A stretch of 6,503 nucleotides of DNA from contig JAAZYJ010000003.1 of the NCBI GenBank assembly GCA_014239715.1, forward strand, positions 1-6,503, written 5' to 3'. Numbering within the stretch: the stretch's first letter is position 1; each line of letters starts with the position of its first letter. Below, in pieces: positions 1-6,224 of the stretch. The stretch comes from Flavobacteriales bacterium. Lineage in GTDB: Bacteria > Bacteroidota > Bacteroidia > Flavobacteriales > Parvicellaceae. The notes beneath the pieces were generated by a model, which did no database searches, was not told the origin of the DNA, and saw only the letters and a program-made list of their open reading frames with translations. A program made the position numbers and the translations under genes.

Positions 1-2768
1 ATGGTCTGATGAACGGTGTCTGTGCATACGCCACTGTTGATCAACAAGGTGTAATTTGTGGTAATTACCGGATCTGCAAAGGGGTTTGAAACGGAGGTGT
101 CGGTCAGCGATCCGGACCCGGCTATCCATGAATAGGTGATCGAAGTATCGGGGTTGGGTATGAGGCCGATCTGTTCTGTTTGTCCCGGGCAAATTGAAAT
201 ATCTGCTAAGGAATAGGTCGTGTCTCCGAGTACGGTGATGTCCTTACTGATGGTATCACCAAAGTTGCAAGTTGCCGTATCCGACACGATCAGTGTAATG
301 GTGTAATTCCCGGAGCTGGAATACGTGTAGGTTGGATTCATGGAGGTAGAAGTGCCGCCATCTCCGAAATCCCATTGATATGTAGTGAAATTTTGCGACA
401 ACGACGTATTGGTAAACGTGTAAGTGAAGGGTTCACAACCAATTGGTGGCGGGTCGAAATCGGCAACTACGACGGGCAGGTTAAAATCCATTTTGAAAAC
501 CCCAAGGTTGCAATTCGTACTGTTGTTCGTTGGTGAAACGGCTCCTGCCGGATTAATTGGCATATCTGAATTGCCGCCACAGCCGGCGCACATGGCCTGA
601 TAAACTTTACCCTTTCTGTCAAACCTGCTGGTGCCACCATCAACGTGCTCCTGCGCCACCGGTCCACCGAAAAAAGAGCCATAGACTAGCGTGGATGCAT
701 CGTCTTCGAGGACCATCACATAATGATCACCCCCATCGGTGGTAGACTGAAAGGCATCAAATGTAACAGGCATCCCGTCGGTGTTGTTTGCGTTGTTGCA
801 CGTGTTGAATGCATTGGTCGATCCGCCCCAACCGGACAAGTAAATTTTGTTGCACAGATCTACCAAAAAGGCAGTTGGGGAAATACTTATTCCAAGACCG
901 TTTCCAAATACCGTCGAATAGATGATAGAATCCAGCTGTGGTGACATTTTCGATACAAACTGACCGCTACCGTAATCGAAGTAAAGCGCATTTTGAATGA
1001 AGGTTGAATCCTGAATTTCCGTCTGCCCCAAAAGATATACGTTGTTGTAGCGATCCAATTCAACAAAATAGGCCTGATCGTAAACAGGGGATCCGTGATA
1101 ACAAGTATTCAACAAGGTTTGTCCGTCACCCGTAATATGAGCAACGAAACCATCGGCTCTTCCTCCGTTGAATGAGGTGTCCAAAGTTGCGTTGCTGATG
1201 ACAAGTGAATCCGAATCTGTTCCTCCTGTGATATACAGGTCACCTTGGCTGTCAAGAGCAAGTGAATAAGCAGCATCATTTCCTTCTCCGCCGTAATAGC
1301 TGCTCCAGATCATGTTTTGGAGGGAATTATCAAGCTTCATAATTACCCCGTCTATCGGCCCTCCTCCGTATGTAGGTTGAAAAACGCTTCCAACAACAGG
1401 AAAATCTGTAGACATGGTACAGCTTACGATGTACACATTGTTGTTTTCATCAATATCGATCTCCCCTCTGATCTCATCTGCATAGTTGTATTTCAAGACA
1501 TTCAGGGAACAGATGTCGCTTGCTGAATTTAATCCGTCATTTCCAGTTCCTCCAATAAAAGTTGAAGCCAGTAGCGTTGCTCCGTCAGCAGACAAATTGG
1601 TTGCTACAATGTCCGAACCGAAAGGGTAGTCCGCTCCTAATCCACTCATCAAGCTCTTTGGAGGGCCACCGTTGAATGTAGTGTCGTAAGCCCCCACAGA
1701 AGTCGGGTAGTCAGCCGAGCTGGTTGTGCCCATAATGAATAGTTCATCGAAAGTATTCACGATCAGGCTGTGCGGTAGCTCATCACTGCTCCCTCCAATG
1801 TACGTTGAGTAGACGAGGAACGTGCCACTTGTATCGAATTTTGAGATGGCGATGTCTACACCTAAACCAAGCCCATCACCACCGTTGTGTGTTTCATCGA
1901 ATGCGCCGGTAGTGGTCGGATAATTCATACCAAAAGATGAGCTAGCAGAATAAAGAAATCCTTTGGAGTCAAAAGTGGCCGAATAGCCGAAATTGTCAGC
2001 GATCGAACCCGAATAGGTGGAGAAGATCAAGGTGGGATCAACAATCAGCTCATATTTGTCATCATAACCATCAGGAAATATGAACGATACTTGATTGCCT
2101 GATAATTTGTAAAGACATTCAACCTCAACCTTTTCGCCATTAATTTCCTGATACGCATAAGGTTTGTTTTCCACGATATGATTGACCGTTGTGTAGACAT
2201 GCAATTTGCCGTTTTTAATTGCAAGTTTATCAATACCATCATAGGATAAACGAATGTCTTTTGGATCTGCACCCGGTTGAATGATGAAATCATATTTGAG
2301 ATTGAAATACTTGGAATAGAATTGCATGTCAATGCCATCGTACAGATCTTTATATCGTACCCGATGATAACCATATGCTTTTGATGCCCATCGAGCCCGA
2401 TCTTTTCCCAGAAAATAATTGTAGTATTCGGGTGTTTGAAGCTCTTCGATCATTTTGGTTTTTGAGCTCATTCCTTCGAATTTAACCCGATATGCATGAT
2501 GTCTGAGTGCCTCAAAATTTCGAGGCAATGATCTGTCGTAATGGGCCTGGACATATCTGTCCATTTGCTCCGCATCGATAAAATCATAGAATAAGCCATC
2601 CTCCTCCATGTACAAATGGCCTGCCTTCAGGTCCGCTCTGTACTTTACGTGGTCCACCCATTGTCCCTTGTTCTCAATAAATTTATAACCCACTAAGCTG
2701 TTTTGACAGTGTCCATTTCCGACGCCAAATAAAAGAAGTACAATAAGTAAAACAAGGATATTATTCAT
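1..2768 (-). CDS. Secreted SBBP-repeat / PKD-domain surface protein, probable T9SS client (C-terminus outside window)
   Basis: This frame runs without a stop from ATG 2766-2768 to the left edge, giving 922 codons with the 3' end missing. Residues 1-21 form a signal peptide (short N-region, Leu/Val/Ile-rich core), with likely cleavage before Gln22. A DUF7948-like domain follows (about 24-243), opening with FIENKGQW. Residues 244 to about 720 carry degenerate SBBP-type propeller units with recurring STYIGGS, FNGG and 'NNVYI..T' elements. An SGWGGS motif lies at 645-650 and a Cys pair, MCAGCGG, at 726-732; I recall both as typical of Bacteroidota gliding-associated surface proteins. A PKD domain (about 769-845) shows WDFGDG at 799-804. 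A second Ig-like domain (about 846-922) has CPGQ at 860 and TTNYT at 903-907. Relatives usually end in a CHU_C or T9SS sorting domain, which would lie beyond position 1. Cell-surface or extracellular location is inferred; the ligand is unknown. The residue before Cys21 is His, so a lipoprotein is unlikely. Confidence 0.9.
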   Translation of the reverse strand, partial: MNNILVLLIVLLLFGVGNGHCQNSLVGYKFIENKGQWVDHVKYRADLKAGHLYMEEDGLFYDFIDAEQMDRYVQAHYDRSLPRNFEALRHHAYRVKFEGMSSKTKMIEELQTPEYYNYFLGKDRARWASKAYGYHRVRYKDLYDGIDMQFYSKYFNLKYDFIIQPGADPKDIRLSYDGIDKLAIKNGKLHVYTTVNHIVENKPYAYQEINGEKVEVECLYKLSGNQVSFIFPDGYDDKYELIVDPTLIFSTYSGSIADNFGYSATFDSKGFLYSASSSFGMNYPTTTGAFDETHNGGDGLGLGVDIAISKFDTSGTFLVYSTYIGGSSDELPHSLIVNTFDELFIMGTTSSADYPTSVGAYDTTFNGGPPKSLMSGLGADYPFGSDIVATNLSADGATLLASTFIGGTGNDGLNSASDICSLNVLKYNYADEIRGEIDIDENNNVYIVSCTMSTDFPVVGSVFQPTYGGGPIDGVIMKLDNSLQNMIWSSYYGGEGNDAAYSLALDSQGDLYITGGTDSDSLVISNATLDTSFNGGRADGFVAHITGDGQTLLNTCYHGSPVYDQAYFVELDRYNNVYLLGQTEIQDSTFIQNALYFDYGSGQFVSKMSPQLDSIIYSTVFGNGLGISISPTAFLVDLCNKIYLSGWGGSTNAFNTCNNANNTDGMPVTFDAFQSTTDGGDHYVMVLEDDASTLVYGSFFGGPVAQEHVDGGTSRFDRKGKVYQAMCAGCGGNSDMPINPAGAVSPTNNSTNCNLGVFKMDFNLPVVVADFDPPPIGCEPFTYTFTNTSLSQNFTTYQWDFGDGGTSTSMNPTYTYSSSGNYTITLIVSDTATCNFGDTISKDITVLGDTTYSLADISICPGQTEQIGLIPNPDTSITYSWIAGSGSLTDTSVSNPFADPVITTNYTLLINSGVCTDTVHQT

Positions 2769-2977
2769 CGAAGTGCAAGATAATCATATTTGGTTTTAGA
2801 CATCCTAATTCAGTAGCTAATGGTTACCGAATTTGAGCTGTATTGGTTCTTGATAGACGAATGTTATGGCCAAAAGTTTTCTCACTATTCGAAGTAATTT
2901 CAGATATCACGGGCAGGTAACGGGAAACTAATCAGCCGTACTGTTGAATGTGAGAATTGGAATTTGTAAATTGCATT
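2769..2977. other. Divergent intergenic region between the SBBP/PKD gene and the J-domain gene
   Basis: This stretch of about 210 bp must hold the promoter of the minus-strand surface-protein gene and probably that of the plus-strand J-domain gene. I looked on both strands for the Bacteroidota -7 element (TAnnTTTG) with an upstream TTG. I found only one-mismatch matches, such as CATATTTG near 2786 on the plus strand and AACTTTTG near 2878 on the minus strand. Neither has a convincing -33 partner, so I call no promoter. I see no strong inverted repeat, RNA gene or small coding frame. Neither start codon has an obvious Shine-Dalgarno sequence, as is usual in this phylum. Confidence 0.55.
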
Positions 2978-3508
2978 ATGCTCAAATACTACCGTATTCT
3001 TGATATTCCACCCGGTGTTTCGGAAGCTGAAGTGAAAAAAGCGTACCGAAAAAAGGCACAAAAATACCATCCGGACAATAACAGTAGTGACGATGCACAA
3101 AAAAAATTTCTAGCGATCCAGGAAGCATATCAGGTGCTTACTTCTCCTCCCAAAACAGTCAGAAAAAAATATTCAGCTGAGGAAATGGCGGATGCTATTG
3201 AGAAAAGATTTAAACACGAAGAACGTGAAAGACTGAAGGAAAAGATCAGGAAAATGAGACAACAGGAGCGTCAAAATGTCTTGAACTCCCCTTTATACAA
3301 GTTCTTTGTAAGGTTCAAGCGTTTTATGGCTTACCTTACATTGGGAGTCGCCGCGAATATGATCTTGACACCGATCGTTACTTTCTTTTTAGAAGTAGAC
3401 TCTCCATATTTTGAGTGGAAACGCAGTTTTTATTTTTTATTGATCATGCTTTTAGGAGGATTGTTTATGGTTGGAGGAATATACATGATAAGACACCCGG
3501 AAAAATGA
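2978..3508 (+). CDS. Membrane-anchored J-domain (DnaJ-like) co-chaperone, 176 aa
   Basis: Residues 1 to about 62 form a complete J domain: helix I KYYRILDIP, helix II EVKKAYRKKAQKYHPD with the invariant HPD at 31-33, and helix III AQKKFLAIQEAYQVL. HPD is the motif that stimulates DnaK ATPase activity. There is no Gly/Phe-rich region, CxxCxGxG zinc motif or client-binding barrel, so this is a class C J-protein, not canonical DnaJ. A highly charged, probably helical stretch (about 66-100) links to two hydrophobic segments, about 119-138 and 150-171. The J domain is therefore expected in the cytoplasm, where it would recruit DnaK to the inner membrane. I chose ATG 2978 because the J domain starts directly there; an in-frame TTG seven codons upstream (2957) adds no conserved residues. 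The sigma gene begins 57 bp downstream on the same strand with no visible terminator between, so co-transcription is possible. The substrate is unknown. Confidence 0.88.
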   Translation: MLKYYRILDIPPGVSEAEVKKAYRKKAQKYHPDNNSSDDAQKKFLAIQEAYQVLTSPPKTVRKKYSAEEMADAIEKRFKHEERERLKEKIRKMRQQERQNVLNSPLYKFFVRFKRFMAYLTLGVAANMILTPIVTFFLEVDSPYFEWKRSFYFLLIMLLGGLFMVGGIYMIRHPEK

Positions 3509-3565
3509 TGGCTGTACCTTTTTCGACATTCTGTATTGTAATTAGTGAATTAAATACACTTACGA

Positions 3566-4129
3566 GTGAAAGGTAGCAGGTCTGGTAAAAGGTTACCCAA
3601 TGAGCCAAGGCTTATTGAACAGGCAAAAGCCAACCCGGCCAGATTTGCACCTTTGTATGAGCACTATTACAAACAGATCTTCATTTTTATTTTCAAGAAA
3701 GTACGCGACGAGTTCACTTCGGAGGATATTGCATCCAGGGTGTTCTTAAAGGCTTTGATCAACATCAAAAAATACGAGGATCGTGGCTTTCCATTTTCGT
3801 CATGGCTCTATCGCATTGCTTCCAATGAAGTGAATATGTATTATCGCCAATCGAATAAGATCACTGAGGTAGAGATCATGGAAACGGATGTGATAACCCT
3901 CATGAAAGAAATGAAAGAAGGGGTCGAGGTGGACAGGCAACAGCTGGTTATTAAGTGCCTGGGTGAGCTGCCTCTGGAGGTATCACACTTAATTGAATTA
4001 CGCTTTTTCGACGGGATGTCATTCAAAGAAATGGGGGAGGTCCTTGAAATTAGCCATGGAAATGCCAAAATTAGATTGTATCGAGCTCTTGACAAGCTTA
4101 AAAAACAGGTAGGAGATCAAGGCAAATGA
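3566..4129 (+). CDS. RNA polymerase sigma-70 factor, ECF type, 187 aa
   Basis: This ECF-like sigma factor has only sigma regions 2 and 4, and its length is normal for the group. Region 2 spans about 27-97, with YEHYYKQIFIFIFKKV (core binding), the SEDIASRVFLKAL helix, and the -10-recognition helix around FSSWLYRIASNEVNMYYR (77-94). Region 4 spans about 125-178, with LGELP (132-136), HLIELRFFDGMSFKEMGEVL and the recognition helix SHGNAKIRLYRALDKL (163-178). The start is GTG 3566: the in-frame stop TAA at 3551-3553 leaves no ATG upstream, and the next in-frame Met (residue 91) would delete region 2. The stop codon overlaps the next gene's ATG (ATGA, 4126-4129), pointing to translational coupling with the small membrane protein. 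The target promoters are unknown. The nearby gldM makes a role in envelope or secretion genes plausible, but this is inference. Confidence 0.92.
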   Translation: MKGSRSGKRLPNEPRLIEQAKANPARFAPLYEHYYKQIFIFIFKKVRDEFTSEDIASRVFLKALINIKKYEDRGFPFSSWLYRIASNEVNMYYRQSNKITEVEIMETDVITLMKEMKEGVEVDRQQLVIKCLGELPLEVSHLIELRFFDGMSFKEMGEVLEISHGNAKIRLYRALDKLKKQVGDQGK

Positions 4130-4380
4130 AAAAATATAAGATAAATAGAACAGACAAAGAGAATTTGCCTTCCGACGAAACGATCGAGAAGTTCAAAAGC
4201 TTTTCAAAATTTCAGGTAAGCTATGACGAGGCGTTGAAAAGAAACAAAAAACCTTTGTACAAGAACCCGAAAATGTTTCTTTTTCTGGTGATCATAGCGC
4301 TGGCGGCCTACTTTATAGCAACGGAGTTTGGAAAAGAATCCGGCAAAGAAGATGGTACTCCGATCGAAACGCAAGATTAG
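4126..4380 (+). CDS. Small single-pass membrane protein overlapping the sigma factor gene; candidate sigma partner, 84 aa
   Basis: I do not recognise a named family. The ATG lies inside the sigma gene's last codons (ATGA overlap), so the two are almost certainly co-translated. Residues 1-49 are polar and basic, with a probable amphipathic stretch (IEKFKSFSKFQVSYDEALKR, 20-39) and a positive cluster before the membrane (KNKKPLYKNPK, 39-49). One hydrophobic segment follows (about 50-66, FLFLVIIALAAYFIA), then an acidic, hydrophilic tail (67-84). The positive-inside rule predicts a cytoplasmic N-terminus and a short periplasmic tail. Topology and position match a membrane anti-sigma factor whose cytoplasmic part holds the sigma factor. 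However, there is no zinc-binding HxxxCxxC motif, no recognisable anti-sigma domain and no FecR-type periplasmic domain. It could equally be a membrane tether or unrelated. The gene is real with good confidence; its role is unproven. Confidence 0.78.
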   Translation: MKKYKINRTDKENLPSDETIEKFKSFSKFQVSYDEALKRNKKPLYKNPKMFLFLVIIALAAYFIATEFGKESGKEDGTPIETQD

Positions 4381-4590
4381 TGTATCATTCCGGAATTCGT
4401 TCTGTACCATTTTTTACGTCCAGCATTTACCTTAATGAGCGAAGAAAGATCCGCGGCTCATAACTAGAACATAACCGGATCGGTGCCTGCGCAGGCAGGC
4501 GTTTTAATTACCAAAACTTATAAAAGTGCAATTAACCGATGTGCTCGGAAGGGCCATTCTACACTTAATTATTAACTAAAACTTACTATC
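4381..4590 (+). other. Intergenic spacer and 5' leader of gldM
   Basis: This spacer of about 210 bp separates the sigma/membrane-protein pair from gldM. It holds a GC-rich hairpin with a T-run (listed separately), a perfect 10-nt palindrome ATTCCGGAAT (4387-4396), and a loose pair GATCCG (4448-4453)/CGGATC (4476-4481). The last 30 bases before the gldM ATG are AT-rich (TTAATTATTAACTAAAAC), as is common for Bacteroidota leaders, with no Shine-Dalgarno sequence. The hairpin and spacer length suggest that gldM has its own promoter between about 4501 and 4575, but I found no sequence close enough to TTG plus TAnnTTTG to mark one. It could instead use a promoter recognised by the adjacent ECF sigma factor. 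Confidence 0.5.
4485..4505 (+). terminator. GC-rich hairpin with T-run after the sigma/membrane-protein genes; possible repeat element
   Basis: GCCTGC (4485-4490) can pair with GCAGGC (4495-4500) across a GCAG loop, followed by GTTTT (4501-4505). This is a short but plausible intrinsic terminator for the upstream genes. The same bases also form a perfect 12-nt palindrome, GCCTGCGCAGGC (4485-4496). The block is much more GC-rich than its surroundings, so it may instead be a dispersed palindromic repeat of the REP kind. It lies 105 bp after the last upstream stop codon, which is long for a terminator. Confidence 0.5.
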
Positions 4591-6165
4591 ATGGCAGGAA
4601 TAAAAGAAACACCAAGACAAAAAATGATAGGTCTCATGTATCTCGTATTAATGGCGATGCTGGCCTTGAATGTATCAAAGGATATTTTAGACTCATTTGT
4701 ACAGGTTAACGAGAGTCTGGAAATGTCTGCAGACATCACAACCCAGAAGAACGATCAGATCTATGCCGGATTTGAAATGGCGAAACAATATGACCCGGTT
4801 CGTGTAACTGCTGCCTTTGAAAAAGCAAATTCAGTTAAATCAGGTTCTGCTGAACTCGTTGAATACATAGAAAACCTCAAAAAGAAGCTAATGGCGGAAA
4901 CCGAGGGTGTATCGGCCGAAGTGTCAGACACGCTGCAGCTGAGAAATGTAAAAGCCAAAGACAATTTTGATGTTACTACTCAAATAATGATAGGCCTTTC
5001 TGAAGACGGCTCAGCAGGATTAAGTAAAGAGCTGAAAACGAAGATCAACGGCTATAGAAAAGAATTGCTCGACTATCTTCCATTAGAAGAAAGAGAAAAT
5101 GCAAACATCGGTTTGATGCTGGAAGGAAGTCATCAGGACGGTATAGAGCTCAATTGGGAGATGACTACCTTCTATCAAACTACCTTGGCAGCGTCGATTG
5201 TCAATCTTACAAAGCTACAGAACGATATCAAGAATGCAGAGTACGATGTGGTCAACAAGCTATTTGCTGATGTAGCTAAAGTGGACATTCCATTTGATAC
5301 TGTTGCACCGAAAATTGTAGCACCAACAAGCTATGTTCTTTTGGGTGATGAATACCAGGCAGATATTTTTCTTGCGGCTTTCAACAAGACCAAGGACCCC
5401 AGGATCACCATTGATGACGAGACCATTCCGGTAAGTCACGGCTTGGGCAAGTATCATCTTCAGACCGATCAGGAAGGACCTCATAGCTACACGGGTAACA
5501 TTGAGGTTGAAACAAATACAGGCGAGCTTAAAAGTTTCCCTTTTGAATCCAGCTACATTGTTGCGCGACCTTCCTTGACCGTATCTCCAGTTAAAATGAA
5601 CGTATTGTATGTAGGGGTTGAAAACCCGGTTAGTGTGTCTGTTCCGGGTGTGGCAAACGAAAATGTAACCGTTGGTATATCCGGTACCGGCAACCGAATA
5701 ACACGAACAGGAAATGGTACTTACAAGGTAATTCTTGCCCGGAATGCACAGAAAACGGTAAGTGTAAATGTAAAAGCAACCATGCAGAATGGTGAGCAAA
5801 AAAGTATGGGTAGTGTGGCATTTAGGGTGAAAAGACTGCCCAAACCCACACTAAGTGTACTTGGAAAGACCACAGATGGAACAACTACCAAGGGCTATCT
5901 CAGACAGCTTCGCGTTGCTAAGGCAATTTATGAGGATTTTGAATTTGATCTGACCCCTGAAACGGTAGGCTTTACAACAACCATTTACAGAAGTGGGAAA
6001 GCGCCGTTCGAGAAAAAAGCTACCAGCAAATACGTGCCGGAAGAAATTAAACGTGCGATCATTTCCATGCGACGTGGTGACAAGATCATATTCGACGGTG
6101 TAACTGCTAAAGGTCCGGATGGTATAACCCGAAAGATACAGGGGTTAACATTGACCATACGTTGA
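4591..6165 (+). CDS. gldM: GldM, type IX secretion / gliding motor subunit, 524 aa, complete
   Basis: GldM (PorM in Porphyromonas) pairs with GldL to form the proton-driven inner-membrane motor of the T9SS and spans the periplasm towards the GldKN ring. The N-terminus AGIKETPRQKMIGLMYLV is the family signature: a short cytoplasmic stretch with Arg9, the conserved charged residue implicated in contact with GldL, then one transmembrane helix (about 13-29). A helical D1 domain follows (about 31-228), then three beta-rich domains: D2 (about 235-325), D3 (about 328-413), with SPVKMNVLYVGVENPVSVSV at 332-351, and D4 (about 415-524), after RVKRLPKP at 412-419. The length fits the usual range of about 510-530 residues, and I see no break or missing segment. 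It is unusual in standing alone: a small membrane protein gene lies upstream and a terminator plus a convergent gene downstream, not gldL and gldN. It could be the sole gldM or a paralogue. Confidence 0.95.
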   Translation: MAGIKETPRQKMIGLMYLVLMAMLALNVSKDILDSFVQVNESLEMSADITTQKNDQIYAGFEMAKQYDPVRVTAAFEKANSVKSGSAELVEYIENLKKKLMAETEGVSAEVSDTLQLRNVKAKDNFDVTTQIMIGLSEDGSAGLSKELKTKINGYRKELLDYLPLEERENANIGLMLEGSHQDGIELNWEMTTFYQTTLAASIVNLTKLQNDIKNAEYDVVNKLFADVAKVDIPFDTVAPKIVAPTSYVLLGDEYQADIFLAAFNKTKDPRITIDDETIPVSHGLGKYHLQTDQEGPHSYTGNIEVETNTGELKSFPFESSYIVARPSLTVSPVKMNVLYVGVENPVSVSVPGVANENVTVGISGTGNRITRTGNGTYKVILARNAQKTVSVNVKATMQNGEQKSMGSVAFRVKRLPKPTLSVLGKTTDGTTTKGYLRQLRVAKAIYEDFEFDLTPETVGFTTTIYRSGKAPFEKKATSKYVPEEIKRAIISMRRGDKIIFDGVTAKGPDGITRKIQGLTLTIR

Positions 6166-6194
6166 TCACATAGTTGAAATAGTTACAAGCAAAG

Positions 6195-6224
6195 GCTCCG
6201 GTTTTATACCGGGGCTTTTATTTT
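6195..6224 (+). terminator. Intrinsic terminator of gldM
   Basis: GCTCCGGT (6195-6202) pairs with ACCGGGGC (6208-6215), giving eight base pairs with one G-T wobble around a TTTAT loop. The T-rich run TTTTATTTT follows (6216-6224). The A-rich bases at 6191-6194 can extend the stem. It begins 29 bp after the gldM stop codon. On the opposite strand the same stem is followed only by CTTTG, so it should terminate the convergent gene less well. The convergent gene's stop codon (6218-6220) lies within the T-run. Confidence 0.88.

Noticed and set aside
557..944. Short plus-strand open frames opposite the surface-protein gene
   Set aside because: They are antisense to well-recognised protein sequence containing SGWGGS and MCAGCGG, and contain no recognisable domain.
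2045..2374. A 109-codon minus-strand open frame
   Set aside because: It is one frame off the 922-codon surface-protein gene on the same strand and has no family features; the surface-protein frame is continuous through it.
2700..2768. Lipoprotein signal with Cys21 in the surface protein
   Set aside because: The residues before the Cys are Asn-Gly-His; a lipobox needs Gly, Ala or Ser directly before the Cys, so signal peptidase I cleavage before Gln22 fits better.
2957..2977. TTG start seven codons upstream of the J-domain gene
   Set aside because: The J domain begins directly at ATG 2978, and the extra residues match nothing in the family.
3509..3565. Possible -7 element TACCTTTT near 3515 before the sigma gene
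   Set aside because: It matches TAnnTTT but no TTG is present at the -33 position, so a promoter call is not supported.
4448..4481. Inverted repeat GATCCG/CGGATC in the gldM leader
   Set aside because: The arms are only 6 bp with a 22-nt loop, which is easily expected by chance; noted within the spacer entry but not called as a site.
5260..5799. A 179-codon open frame on the minus strand inside gldM
   Set aside because: It lies wholly within the well-supported gldM gene, resembles no family I know, and its composition looks like a reverse-strand shadow.
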